From positions 1 to 64,000 of the forward strand of contig CAVXUX010000002.1 in the NCBI GenBank assembly GCA_963765135.1: DNA of 64,000 bases, read 5' to 3'. Both the position numbers and the translations under genes were made by a program. Under the pieces are notes generated by a model. It worked only from the letters and a program-made list of their open reading frames with translations, had not been told where the DNA came from and did no database searches. Origin of the DNA: JACVRW01 sp963765135 (GTDB lineage Bacteria > Actinomycetota > Thermoleophilia > Solirubrobacterales > Thermoleophilaceae). Positions 55,822 to 64,000 of the stretch are shown in pieces. Within the stretch, counting starts at the first letter, position 1; every line of letters begins with the position of its first letter.

Positions 55822-56457
55822 ATGGGCCCGACCGTCGACGAGCTCTTCATCGCCGCCGCCCCGGAGCCCTGGGCGGCCGCCGGGTTCGAAGTGAACGGAG
55901 GCGTCTGCGAGGTCGGCACCGTGCGTTTGCGGCTGGAGGGCGGACCCGGGCGCGGCATCGTGGCCTGGTCGGTCCGCGACCTGAGCGAGCTCGACCTCGA
56001 CGGCCTCGACACCCGCGCGTCGGAGGCGCCGCCCGCCGCCGGCGACCCCCACCCGAACGGCACGCGCTCGATCGACCACCTGGTCGTCATCAGCCCCGAC
56101 CTCGACCGCACCTCGGCCGTTCTGCGCGACGCCGGCCTCGACCTGCGCCGCCTGCGCGAGGGGGACACTCCGGGCGGGTCGCGGCGCCAGGCCTTCTTCC
56201 GCATGGGCGAGCTGATCCTCGAGGTCGTGGAGGCCCCGCCCGGCACCAAGATCGCGGCCGACCCTGCCGGACCGGCGCGCCTGTGGGGCATCTCGTTCGG
56301 AGTGGCGGAGCTCGAGACGCCGGCCGCGGTGCTGGGCCAGTCGCTGGGCGAGCCGCGCGACGCCGTCCAGCCCGGACGCCGCATCGCGACGGTCGCGACC
56401 GCGGCCGGGCTCGGCCCCGCGATCGCCTTCATGACCCCCGGCCCCGGGGCGGCCTGA
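55822..56457 (+). CDS. VOC-superfamily (glyoxalase-like) two-module protein
   Basis: 211 residues. A weak first module lies at residues 5-70. A clear second one has SIDHLVVISPDLDRTSAVLR (metal His) and RQAFFRMGELILEVVEAPPG (metal Glu), with LWGISFGVAELETPAAVL. Substrate unknown. 15 bp after the sigma factor gene, so possibly co-transcribed. Confidence 0.75.
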   Translation: MGPTVDELFIAAAPEPWAAAGFEVNGGVCEVGTVRLRLEGGPGRGIVAWSVRDLSELDLDGLDTRASEAPPAAGDPHPNGTRSIDHLVVISPDLDRTSAVLRDAGLDLRRLREGDTPGGSRRQAFFRMGELILEVVEAPPGTKIAADPAGPARLWGISFGVAELETPAAVLGQSLGEPRDAVQPGRRIATVATAAGLGPAIAFMTPGPGAA

Positions 56458-56459
56458 GC

Positions 56460-57128
56460 CTAGTAGTCGCGCAGCTCGTCGAGCACGGACGCGCCGCCCA
56501 CCTCGACGAACCCGCCGTCGAGCGGCCTCGCCGAGATGCGCGATCCGCGGCCCTGGCGGATCTCGATCGCGCGCCCCAGCCGAGCGCACAGGATCGCCGC
56601 GGCCGCGCCCGTCGCCTCGTCCTCCGCGATCCCGTAGCGCACCGGGAAGACACGGGCTCGAACGGCGCCGGCGTCCTCGTCGCTCCAGGCCCAGGCGCCG
56701 AGGTGATCGTGATCGCGCGGCGGCCCCGTGAGCGCCTCCACGGCGGCCGGCGAGTCGAGCTGGTCCCACTCGAACTCGGGCCCCCACTCGGGCCGCGCCG
56801 CGACGAACGCCGCGCCGTCCTCGTAGTGGACCCGCAGCTCGCCGGCGGGCACCTGCAGGCTCGTCACCGGGGCGCGCTCGGCCGCCAGCAGCCAGGCGGT
56901 CCCAACGGTTGGATGTCCCGCGAACGGCAGCTCCACGGTGGGTGTGAAGATGCGCAGCTCGCCGCGCTCGAGGTCGTCCACGAAGACCGTCTCGCTGAGC
57001 CCCAGGTCCGCCGCCACGCTTTGGCGCGCTGGAGTCGGCACCTGGCGGCCGTCGAGAAAGACCGCCAGCGGGTTGCCGCCGGCTCCATGCTCGTCGCAGA
57101 ACACGCGCAGGAGATGCAGTCGCGGCAC
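56460..57128 (-). CDS. PhzF-family isomerase/epimerase
   Basis: 222 residues, shorter than full PhzF (about 280). N-terminal VFCDEHGAGGNPLAVFLDG, ADLGLSETVFVDD (catalytic Glu-type position), FTPTVELPFAGHPTVGTAW and GIAEDEATGAAAAILC match the two-lobe PhzF fold. In phenazine synthesis PhzF isomerises a dihydroanthranilate. Most members have unknown substrates, and no phenazine genes are near. Confidence 0.85.
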   Translation of the reverse strand: MPRLHLLRVFCDEHGAGGNPLAVFLDGRQVPTPARQSVAADLGLSETVFVDDLERGELRIFTPTVELPFAGHPTVGTAWLLAAERAPVTSLQVPAGELRVHYEDGAAFVAARPEWGPEFEWDQLDSPAAVEALTGPPRDHDHLGAWAWSDEDAGAVRARVFPVRYGIAEDEATGAAAAILCARLGRAIEIRQGRGSRISARPLDGGFVEVGGASVLDELRDY

Positions 57129-57155
57129 GGGCGCTCAGGGTAGCCTGCTGCTTCC

Positions 57156-57458
57156 GTGGACCAGATGGAGCTGCGCAACCGCCTCGTGATGGCGACTCAG
57201 ATGTGGCGGGAGGCGACGGTCGCCCCCTTGCCGCGCATGCCCCCGGGCAACCCGGTGGAGCAGCTCGAGGCCTTCGAGCTCAAGCTCGTCGACATGCTCT
57301 GGGAGCAGGCCACCCCGCAGACGGCGCGCGACGTCGCGGACAAGACCTGGGACCTGGTTCACGACCGCAGCGACGAGGACGCGGTCAAGCGCCGGGTCGT
57401 CGAATGTCACGAGGCGCTGGCCCGCCTCTCGGCCCGAAGTGGGGGACTCGAGCCCTGA
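57156..57458 (+). CDS. small uncharacterised helical protein upstream of the SpoIIE phosphatase
   Basis: 100 residues from GTG 57156. MATQMWREATVAPLPR, then FELKLVDMLWEQATPQTARD and AVKRRVVECHEALARL, charged and helical with no membrane segment. It overlaps the SpoIIE-type gene by 20 bp, so it may be part of that signalling unit. Family not recognised. Confidence 0.55.
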   Translation: MDQMELRNRLVMATQMWREATVAPLPRMPPGNPVEQLEAFELKLVDMLWEQATPQTARDVADKTWDLVHDRSDEDAVKRRVVECHEALARLSARSGGLEP

Positions 57459-59991
57459 ATTGACGGACCTCCCACCGCTCTTCGACCTGCGCCTCAAGGC
57501 GCGCGCGCTGGCCTATCTGTTCACCGCAGGCGCCGCACTCGCGGCGCTCACGCTGATCCTGCCTCACGACGCGGACTTCCGGGAGCTGCAGATCTGCATC
57601 GTCGTGGGATGCGCCTTCGTCATCGGCGTGCTCCTGTACTGGGGCGCCGACCGGATCTCGTCGGACTGGCAGATACACGTGGCGCTGGCGTCGGGCACGA
57701 CGCTGATCTGCTTCGCCAACTACTACACGGGCACCGCCAACCTGTTCGCCCTCCTCTACACCTGGGCGGGGCTGTACGCCTTCTACTTCTTCACCACCGG
57801 CCCGGCACTCGCCCACCTCGTCTACATCGCGGCGGGGTACGCGGTCGTGCTGTCGATCCGCGAGCCGCCGAGCCCGGCGATCCGCTGGCTCCTGGGAGTG
57901 GGCACGCCGCTGGTGGCGGGGTTGCTGATCAGCAACATGCTCGACCGGCTGCGCTCCGGCCAGGAGGAGCTGCGCGGCAGCGAGGCCCGCACGCGGCTCG
58001 TGCTCGACAGCGCGCCGGACGCGTTCGTGACGCTCGACGCGGAGGGCGTCATCCGCGGGTGGAACCGAGCCGCGGAGCGGCTCTTCGGCTGGAGCGCGAA
58101 CGAGGCGATCGGTCAGCCGATGCGGACGCTCCTCATCCCACCGGAGTATCGCGACCGCCACGACGACCGGCGCCGCGGGCTGGTCGAGGACGGCGACGCC
58201 GGCGCGCCCGTGCGCTACGAGGTCGAGCTGCAGCGCCGCGACGGCAGCCGCTTCCCGGCCGAGGCGACCGTGTCCAAGGTCGACGTGCGCGGCGAGGTCC
58301 TCCTGCCGGGCTTCATCCGCGACGTGACCGATCGCAAGCGCCGGCAGGACGAGCGCGAGGCACTGCTGCGCGAGCAGGCCGCCAGGGCCGAGGCGGAACG
58401 CGTGGCCGAGCTGGTCAGCGGGATGCAGCTGCTGGTCGACGCCGCGCTGGCCCACCGCACGCTCGACGACATCCTGTTCGACCTCGTGGCGCGTGTGCGG
58501 GCGGTGCTGGACGCCGACGCGGCCGCGATCTACCTCGCCGCCGATCGCGCGCTGTCGCTGGCCGCGGCGTCGGGCGGCCCGGCCGACGAGCGCACCAGCG
58601 AGCCGGTCCCCATCGGCGAGGGCTTCGTCGGTCGCGTCGCGGCGGGGCGCGAGCCGCTGCTGGTCCAGGACCCGGCGCCGGCCGAGCTCCCCTACCCCGG
58701 CCTCGAGGCGCTCGGCATCGACTCGCTGATCGGCCTCCCCCTGCTCGCCGAGGGCGAGGTGACCGGCGTGCTGGTGGTGGGCGCCGCCGCGCCGCGGCAC
58801 TTCACCGCCGACGACGTGAACCTGCTGCGGCTGGCGGCCGACCGCGTGGCGCTGGCCGTGGACCACGCCCGCGTCTACGAGCGCGAGCATCGGATCGCCG
58901 AGACGCTGCAGCGCAGTCTGCTGCCCGAGCGCCTGCCGCAGCTGCCGGGCCTGTCGGTCGCGGCCCGCTACCTCCCCGCCGCGGCTGAGGCCGAGGTCGG
59001 CGGCGATTGGTACGACGTGCTGCCGACCCCGAGCGGCGGGGTCGGCCTGGTGATGGGCGACGTGGCCGGGAAGGGGCTGGCCGCCGCCTCGATGGTCGGG
59101 CGGCTGCGCAGCGCGCTGCGCGCCTACGCGCTCGAAGGCCATTCGCCCGCCCGCGTGGTCGAGCAGCTCAACCGGCTGATCTGGACCGAGGCGGACGAGA
59201 GCCAGATGGCCACGCTGATCTACGTCGTCGTGGACCCCGGCGCCAGCGAGCTGCACTGGGTCAACGCCGGCCACCCACCGCCGCTGCTGCTCTCGAACAG
59301 CGGCCTTCCGCAGTTCCTCGAGGGCGGCGGCTCGGTCCCGCTCGGCGTGCTGCCGTTCCCCGACTTCCAGGAGGCCTCGGTGGGGATCGACCAGGGCGCC
59401 ACGGTGGTGCTCTACACCGACGGCCTGGTCGAGCGGCCGGGCGAGCACATCGACACCGGCCTCGACCGGCTCGCCGAGGTCGTGCGCGGGGCCTCCACCG
59501 ATCCCCAGGAGATCTGCGATCTGGTGCTCGACCGGCTGGTGCCCGAGGCGGGCGCTCCTGACGACGTGGCGCTGCTGACGCTGCGCACGATCCCGATGGC
59601 GAGCAGCTTCCGGGTCGAGCTGCCGACCGAGCCCGAGGCGCTCGCCTCGATGCGCGCGCTGCTGCGGCGCTGGCTGCGCCACGTGGAGGGCTCCGACGAC
59701 GAGATCACGGAGGTCCTGACCGCGTGCGGGGAGGCGGCGACCAACGCGATCGAGCACGCCGGCGCCGGCACGCCATTCGAGGTCAGCGGGCAGGTCGAGG
59801 GTCGCAGCGTGGAGATCTGCGTGCGAGACTTCGGGACGTGGCGATCGCCCCGGGAAGGCGACCACGGCAGGGGGCTATCTTTGATGCGCTCCTTGATGGA
59901 TACGGTTGACGTCGTGCCTGGTCCCGAGGGCACGACGGTCCGGATGCAACGGACCCTGCTGGACCCGAAAGCGAACGGAGACCGTCAGTGA
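57439..59991 (+). CDS. SpoIIE-type phosphatase with PAS, GAF and HATPase domains (RsbU/RsbW-like)
   Basis: 850 residues, intact, from GTG 57439. N-terminal helices (about 1-170, e.g. LAYLFTAGAALAALTLIL), a PAS domain (about 178-295, RLVLDSAPDAFVTLDAEGVI), a GAF-like region (about 320-480), a PP2C/SpoIIE phosphatase (about 490-715, AEVGGDWYDVLPTPSGGVGL and VMGDVAGKGLAAASMVGRL carrying metal Asp residues) and a C-terminal HATPase-c (about 720-840, ACGEAATNAIEHAG N-box and GRGLSLMRSLMD). It combines activator phosphatase and anti-sigma kinase folds for partner switching. Overlaps the STAS gene by 4 bp. Confidence 0.9.
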   Translation: MGDSSPELTDLPPLFDLRLKARALAYLFTAGAALAALTLILPHDADFRELQICIVVGCAFVIGVLLYWGADRISSDWQIHVALASGTTLICFANYYTGTANLFALLYTWAGLYAFYFFTTGPALAHLVYIAAGYAVVLSIREPPSPAIRWLLGVGTPLVAGLLISNMLDRLRSGQEELRGSEARTRLVLDSAPDAFVTLDAEGVIRGWNRAAERLFGWSANEAIGQPMRTLLIPPEYRDRHDDRRRGLVEDGDAGAPVRYEVELQRRDGSRFPAEATVSKVDVRGEVLLPGFIRDVTDRKRRQDEREALLREQAARAEAERVAELVSGMQLLVDAALAHRTLDDILFDLVARVRAVLDADAAAIYLAADRALSLAAASGGPADERTSEPVPIGEGFVGRVAAGREPLLVQDPAPAELPYPGLEALGIDSLIGLPLLAEGEVTGVLVVGAAAPRHFTADDVNLLRLAADRVALAVDHARVYEREHRIAETLQRSLLPERLPQLPGLSVAARYLPAAAEAEVGGDWYDVLPTPSGGVGLVMGDVAGKGLAAASMVGRLRSALRAYALEGHSPARVVEQLNRLIWTEADESQMATLIYVVVDPGASELHWVNAGHPPPLLLSNSGLPQFLEGGGSVPLGVLPFPDFQEASVGIDQGATVVLYTDGLVERPGEHIDTGLDRLAEVVRGASTDPQEICDLVLDRLVPEAGAPDDVALLTLRTIPMASSFRVELPTEPEALASMRALLRRWLRHVEGSDDEITEVLTACGEAATNAIEHAGAGTPFEVSGQVEGRSVEICVRDFGTWRSPREGDHGRGLSLMRSLMDTVDVVPGPEGTTVRMQRTLLDPKANGDRQ

Positions 59992-60344
59992 TGGACCTGG
60001 TTCAACTCGAGATCGAAGAGCGCGACGAGGTGGTGATCGCCCGCGTGAAGGGCGAGCTCGATCTGGCCGGCGCCCCCGCCACCGGGGAGGCGATCGGCGA
60101 GGCCGTGCCGACCTCGGCCCGGGCGCTCGTCGTCGACTTCAGCGGGCTGGAGTTCATCGACTCGAGCGGCATCGCGATGCTGTTCAACCTGGCGCGCCGG
60201 CTGGGCAGCCGGCGCCAGGAGCTGCACGTGGTCGCCGTGGACGGCAAGCCGGTCGCGCGCGTGCTCGAGATCGTCGAGTTCGACCGCGCCGCGCCGGTGC
60301 ACCAGACGCTCGACGCGGCCCTGGGCTCGGTCGACGGCGCCTAG
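59988..60344 (+). CDS. STAS-domain anti-sigma factor antagonist
   Basis: 118 residues. STAS core GLEFIDSSGIAMLFNLARRL carries the phosphorylatable Ser in the DSSG motif. ATGA overlap with the phosphatase/kinase gene means they are made together. The HATPase would phosphorylate and the SpoIIE domain dephosphorylate this Ser. The sigma factor it frees is not obvious; no sigma-B-type gene adjoins. Confidence 0.9.
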   Translation: MMDLVQLEIEERDEVVIARVKGELDLAGAPATGEAIGEAVPTSARALVVDFSGLEFIDSSGIAMLFNLARRLGSRRQELHVVAVDGKPVARVLEIVEFDRAAPVHQTLDAALGSVDGA

Positions 60345-61152
60345 GCGGGCGCCGGCGCGCGCTCGGCGATGAAGTCGAGCACGGCCCGGTTGAACTCCTC
60401 GGCGCGCTCCACGTTCGCCCCGTGCGGCGAGCCCGCCAGCACGGTCAGCTGAGCGTCGGGGATCAGCTGCGCGAGCTCGCGCGACTTCCACACCGGCACG
60501 AGGATGTCGAGCTCGCCGCCGATCACGTGCGTCGGCACTCGCAGCGAGCCAAGCCGCTCCCTCGCGTCGTGGCGGGCGCTGGCCTCGAGCTGGCGGACGA
60601 ACGCCTCCGGCGGCTGGGGGTGGGGGCTGCTGGAGCATCATGCCGCGTACCCACTCGACGCCCTGCTCGTTCTCGTAGAACGCCTCGGAGAAGTTGAGCA
60701 GCATCAGCTCGTCGAGGTGACCCTCGCGCGAGATCTTGTGCACGCGCTCGGCCCAGACCTCGGCGAGCTTGCGGGCCCAGGCCCCGCCGGCGGCGAACGT
60801 GACCGCCAGCGTCAGCGTGCGCACCCGCTCCGGCGCCGCGAGCGCGACCTCCTGCGCGATCGCCCCGCCCATCGACGCGCCGAGCAGGTGGAAGGAGTCC
60901 AGCTCGAGCGCGTCGGCGAGCGCGAGCGCGTCGCTGCGCCATGTCCGCGATCTCGTAGGGGCCGTCGGCCATCGAGGACTGGCCGACGTCGCGGTTGTCG
61001 AAGATGACCGTGCGATAGCCGGCCGAGAAGGCCGGCACCTGGAGCATCCACGCGAGCGTGTCTGCGGACAGCCCCATCACGCAGAGCAACGGCTCGCCCT
61101 CGCCGTGGACCTCGTAGTACAGCGTCTGGCCGTTGACGTCGGCGGTCGGCAT
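60341..61152 (-). CDS. alpha/beta hydrolase (frameshifted)
   Basis: About 270 residues. Start MPTADVNGQTLYYEVHGEGE, LLCVMGLSADTLAWMLQVPA, IFDNRDVGQSSMADG. After a frame change near 60935 the nucleophile-side text is MGGAIAQEVALAAPERV. After another near 60625 the C-terminal part is VIGGELDILVPVWKSRELAQ and SPHGANVERAEEF (catalytic His). Bacterial esterase/peroxidase-type hydrolase, substrate unknown. ATGA overlap with the hotdog gene upstream, and 4-bp convergent overlap with the STAS gene. Confidence 0.8.
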
Positions 61153-61550
61153 CAGGCTTTCCTCCTCGGGAAGATGGTGAAGCTGCCGATGGCGGTGCAG
61201 AGCAGCCGTCCGTCGGCGGTCGTGACCTCGCTGCGGAGCGTGGCGAGGCGGCGGTTGCGGCGGTCCAGGGTGGTGCGGCAGACGATCTCGCCCTCGGTGG
61301 CCGTCGCCACGTAGTTGATCGCGATCGACACCGTCGCGATGCCCTCTTCCTCGGTGGTCTCCTTCCAGAGCGTCGAGCCCATGCAGTAGTCCACCACCGC
61401 GTACGTCACCGCGCCCGACAGCAGCCCGGCCGCGTTGATCAACTCGGGGCGCAGCTCCACGCGCACGGTGTCCGCGCTGTCCCAGCGCATCCCGATCCAG
61501 CGGCTGACGCCGTCGATGCCCCGCACCTGCGCTGGGTTCTCCGCGCGCAC
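61152..61550 (-). CDS. PaaI-like hotdog thioesterase
   Basis: 132 residues. Hotdog-fold text: LINAAGLLSGAVTYAVVDYC, VSIAINYVATATEGEIVCRT (family core strand) and VTTADGRLLCTAIGSFTIF. Such small proteins hydrolyse aryl- or acyl-CoA esters. Paired with the alpha/beta hydrolase in one transcript, and divergent from an AraC regulator. Confidence 0.83.
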   Translation of the reverse strand: MRAENPAQVRGIDGVSRWIGMRWDSADTVRVELRPELINAAGLLSGAVTYAVVDYCMGSTLWKETTEEEGIATVSIAINYVATATEGEIVCRTTLDRRNRRLATLRSEVTTADGRLLCTAIGSFTIFPRRKA

Positions 61551-61575
61551 AAACGGGCACCCTAATACTTGTCCT

Positions 61576-62289
61576 ATGAGCTATCGGGAGCATCAGGTCG
61601 ACGCGGAGCTCGGTCGCTGGGTCGAGTGCGCGTGGGAGCGGGTCGGCCCGGATGGCCCGGACGGGCATCAGCGGATCGTCCCCGACGGGTGCATGGATCT
61701 GATCTGGAGCGAGCAGGCGGGCGTGATCGTGGTGGGGCCGAACACGACCGCCTTCCTGTCGCCGCTCGAGCCGGGGAGCACGGTCGTCGGGGTGCGCCTC
61801 CACCCGGGCGCCGGCCCCTCGCTGTTCGGCGTCGAGGCGCCGGCGCTGCGCGACGGCCGGATGACCGCCGCGGAGGTGTGGGGCGACGCCGGCAGGCGGC
61901 TCGAGGAGGCCGCCGCCGGCGCGGACCAGGATGCCGGCCTGCTGCTCGGCTTCCTGGCCGATCGCGCGCGAGCCGCGACCAACCCCGACGCGCTCGTGGG
62001 CGCGGCGGTGGCGCGGCTGGGCGGCGCGCCGGTGCGCGACGTCGCCGACGAGCTGGCCGTCAGCGAGCGCCACCTGCGCCGGCGCGTGAACGCCGAGGTG
62101 GGCTACGGGCCCAAGCGCCTCGGCCGCGTGCTGCGCCTGCGCCGGGCCCTCGCGAGCCTGCGGGCCGGTGGCGAGCTGGCCGAGGTCGCGTTCGGCTGCG
62201 GGTATTCCGACCAGGCTCACTTCACAAACGACTGCAACGCCCTCGCCGGCATCCCTCCTGGCCGATTTCTGCAAGACCGCGCCGCCTAG
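61576..62289 (+). CDS. AraC-family transcriptional regulator
   Basis: 237 residues. N-terminal domain resembling DUF6597-type sensors (QRIVPDGCMDLIWSEQAGVI, VVGVRLHPGAGPSLFG). C-terminal double HTH: VRDVADELAVSERHLRRRVN and ELAEVAFGCGYSDQAHFTND, the second with the AraC signature ending IPPGRFLQD. Start ATG 61576 chosen because it lies 25 bp from the divergent thioesterase start, giving a short shared promoter; the pair may be its target. Confidence 0.85.
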   Translation: MSYREHQVDAELGRWVECAWERVGPDGPDGHQRIVPDGCMDLIWSEQAGVIVVGPNTTAFLSPLEPGSTVVGVRLHPGAGPSLFGVEAPALRDGRMTAAEVWGDAGRRLEEAAAGADQDAGLLLGFLADRARAATNPDALVGAAVARLGGAPVRDVADELAVSERHLRRRVNAEVGYGPKRLGRVLRLRRALASLRAGGELAEVAFGCGYSDQAHFTNDCNALAGIPPGRFLQDRAA

Positions 62290-62308
62290 ACCGGCGAGCA
62301 TTCGGCCC

Positions 62309-62704
62309 ATGACAGCAAAGCTTGGATGGGTGATCGTGTACGTGCCGGACGTGGAGGCGGCGATCGGGTTCTACGAGCGCAGCTTCGGCCTGAAGCGCAG
62401 GATGCTCGCCCCCGACGCGAGCTTCGGCGAGCTCGACACGGGCGAGACCAGGCTCTCGTTCGCAACCGAGGAGCTGGGCGGCTCTCACTTCGAGCAGGGC
62501 TTCCGCCGCCCGAGCCCCGACCAGCCCTTCAACATCGAGCTGGCGCTGGTCTTCGACGACGTCGAGGCCGCGTTCGCGTCGGCCCTGGAAAACGGGGCCT
62601 CGGCGCTGACCGAGCCGAAGCGCACGTCGTGGGGTCAGACGATCGCCTACGTGCGCGACCCGTTCGGCACGTTGCTGGAGCTGGCCACGCCGGTAGACGA
62701 CTGA
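62309..62704 (+). CDS. VOC-family (glyoxalase I-like) protein
   Basis: 131 residues, intact. WVIVYVPDVEAAIGFYERSF is the opening strand and helix, ELALVFDDVEAAFASALENG is the second module, and QTIAYVRDPFGTLLELATP supplies the metal Glu at the end. One complete VOC unit of the bleomycin-resistance/dioxygenase type; substrate unknown. 19 bp after the AraC gene. Confidence 0.86.
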   Translation: MTAKLGWVIVYVPDVEAAIGFYERSFGLKRRMLAPDASFGELDTGETRLSFATEELGGSHFEQGFRRPSPDQPFNIELALVFDDVEAAFASALENGASALTEPKRTSWGQTIAYVRDPFGTLLELATPVDD

Positions 62705-62747
62705 GTCGGCGCGGGGGCACACGCCGCCTCAGCCATGATGGGGCGAG

Positions 62748-64000
62748 GTGGTACTGCTCGTCCTGTTCGCGGTCGTGGCAGGGGCAGGCACGGCGCTGAC
62801 ACCGTGCGTGCTCCCGGTCCTGCCTGCGCTGCTGGCCGCGACCGGCACCGGCGGGCGGCGCCGGCCGCTGGGGGTGATCCTCGGCTTGGTTGCCACGTTC
62901 ACGCTCGCGATCGTGGCCCTCGCGTCGGTGATCGACGGCGTCGGCCTGCCGGACGGCACGGTCCGCACGCTCGCGGTCGTCGTGCTGCTCGTGTTCGGCG
63001 CGTCGCTGCTGGTGCCCTCGCTCGCGGCTCGGATCGAGGCGCCGCTGACGCGCCTGGCCCGGTTCGGGCCGAACGACCGCGGCGACGGCTTCTGGTCGGG
63101 CCTGCTGGTCGGGGCCGGGCTGGGCTTCGTCTACGCGCCCTGCGCCGGGCCGATCCTCGCGGCGGTGGTGTCGGTGTCGGCCACGCGCGGCGCGTCCGGC
63201 GAGCTGGTGGCGGTCGCGCTCGGGTACGCGGTGGGCTCGGCAGCCGTGCTGCTGCTGATCGCCTACGGCGGGCGCCGGCTGCTCGACCGGCTGCGCGCGG
63301 CTGGGCGCGGGCCGGCGGTGCAGCGGGTCCTGGGGGTGGTGATGGTCGCGACGGCGGTCGCGGTCGCGACCGACCTGGACGTGCGCTTCCAGACCGCACT
63401 GGCCAACGACTTCCCCGGCTTCCTGACCAACCCGACCCGCTCGCTGGAGCGCTCCGGCGCGGTGGAGGACCGGCTGGCCGACCTGCGCGGACCGACACGC
63501 TTCGCCGAGACCGCCGAGGGTGACAGCGAGCGCCAGGCCGGCCTGCCGGTGCTCGGCAGGGCGCCCGACTTCACCGGCACGCAGCGCTGGTTCAACACGC
63601 CGGGCGATGCCCCGCTCGACCTGCACGAGCTGCGCGGCCGAGTGGTGCTGGTCGACTTCTGGACCTACACCTGCATCAACTGCCTGCGCACGCTCCCCTA
63701 CGTGCGCGCCTGGGACGCCCGCTACCGCCGCAGTGGGCTGACGATCGTCGGCGTGCACACGCCCGAGTTCCCGTTCGAGCGCGACGCCAACAACGTCGAG
63801 CGCGCGATCGGCCAGAACGGGCTGGGCTATCCGGTCGCGCAGGACAACGACTACGCCACCTGGGACGCGTGGAGCAACCAGTACTGGCCCGCGAAGTACC
63901 TGATCGACGCGCGCGGCCGGGTGCGCTACGCGCACTTCGGCGAGGGCGACTACGACAAGACCGAGTCGGCGATCAGGGCACTGCTGGCCGAGGCCGGCGC
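62748..64000 (+). CDS. DipZ-like CcdA-thioredoxin fusion (runs off the window)
   Basis: At least 417 residues, 3' end outside the window. GTG at 62748 begins the first helix VVLLVLFAVVAGAGTALTPC; PCVLPVLPALL has the CcdA Cys-Pro and FVYAPCAGPILAAVV the second, so both transmembrane Cys are present. About residue 255 begins the periplasmic thioredoxin-like domain with FWTYTCINCLRTLPYVRAWD (redox CINC). Mycobacterial DipZ has the same order and carries reducing equivalents across the membrane to extracytoplasmic thiols. A third carbohydrate-binding-like domain may follow outside. Confidence 0.9.
   Translation, partial: MVLLVLFAVVAGAGTALTPCVLPVLPALLAATGTGGRRRPLGVILGLVATFTLAIVALASVIDGVGLPDGTVRTLAVVVLLVFGASLLVPSLAARIEAPLTRLARFGPNDRGDGFWSGLLVGAGLGFVYAPCAGPILAAVVSVSATRGASGELVAVALGYAVGSAAVLLLIAYGGRRLLDRLRAAGRGPAVQRVLGVVMVATAVAVATDLDVRFQTALANDFPGFLTNPTRSLERSGAVEDRLADLRGPTRFAETAEGDSERQAGLPVLGRAPDFTGTQRWFNTPGDAPLDLHELRGRVVLVDFWTYTCINCLRTLPYVRAWDARYRRSGLTIVGVHTPEFPFERDANNVERAIGQNGLGYPVAQDNDYATWDAWSNQYWPAKYLIDARGRVRYAHFGEGDYDKTESAIRALLAEAG

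Noticed and set aside
1..64000. CRISPR array, insertion sequence, phage genes or replication origin
   Set aside because: No regularly spaced repeats, transposase, integrase or phage structural motifs, and no DnaA-box cluster were noticed.

Overview
The window looks like a chromosome segment of a high-GC actinobacterium. The likeliest group is the Thermoleophilia/Solirubrobacterales. This rests on very GC-rich codon use, frequent GTG starts, chains of 4-bp ATGA/GTGA overlaps, short secreted proteins with calcium-repeat or Cys-repeat modules, and a copper-radical-oxidase-like secreted protein. The placement is inference from gene content only. Many genes are split by single-base frameshifts that keep the protein family readable on both sides. 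The density is highest before about 9.3 kb and again at 30-36 kb, which suggests uncorrected sequencing or assembly indels more than real decay. Coordinates of such genes are given for the reconstructed gene.

Layout. 1-1.4 kb: a broken membrane glycosyltransferase. 1.5-8.5 kb: a histidine-utilisation locus with a divergent IclR regulator and its palindromic operator, hutH, hutU, a peptide-deformylase-like gene sitting where an N-formylglutamate deformylase would be expected, hutF and hutI. 8.5-9.3 kb: a truncated transporter end, an adapter-like string and about 470 bp of C/T homopolymer that look like an assembly artefact. 9.3-21 kb: mixed genes (MarR, alpha/beta hydrolase, NmrA-like, a chimeric junction, GNAT, nagA, PNPOx-like, HhH-GPD, copper radical oxidase, secreted proteins, TAP-like peptidase).

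21-40.7 kb is a glycine betaine/choline and one-carbon regulon. It holds an OpuA-type betaine ABC transporter with two permease domains fused, an aldehyde dehydrogenase, a cNMP/CBS/nucleotidyltransferase protein, a DnaQ-like exonuclease, a GntR regulator, a methylene-THF-reductase-like protein, a GcvT-like methyltransferase, a dimethylglycine/sarcosine dehydrogenase, EtfBA, a DgcB-like membrane Fe-S oxidoreductase, an unrecognised conserved protein and a GMC choline-dehydrogenase-like enzyme. The palindrome TGATATATCA (four perfect and two one-mismatch copies) sits just upstream of every transcription unit in this block. That ties the block into one regulon, most simply controlled by the GntR protein encoded at its centre.

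41.6-49.2 kb is a seven-gene minus-strand operon: IolE-like, IolD-like, D-2-hydroxyacid dehydrogenase, dehydroquinate-synthase-like cyclase, VOC protein, Gfo/Idh/MocA dehydrogenase and DegT aminotransferase. It mixes ring-making and ring-opening cyclitol chemistry. 49.2-53.7 kb: SnoaL-like protein, ureohydrolase with AzlC/AzlD exporter, GHMP kinase and P1 peptidase. 53.8-60.3 kb: a Cys-repeat secreted protein, an ECF sigma factor fused to its own zinc anti-sigma-like and membrane region, PhzF, and a SpoIIE phosphatase/kinase with a STAS partner. 60.3-64 kb: hydrolase, thioesterase, AraC regulator, VOC protein, and a CcdA-thioredoxin (DipZ-like) gene that runs off the end.
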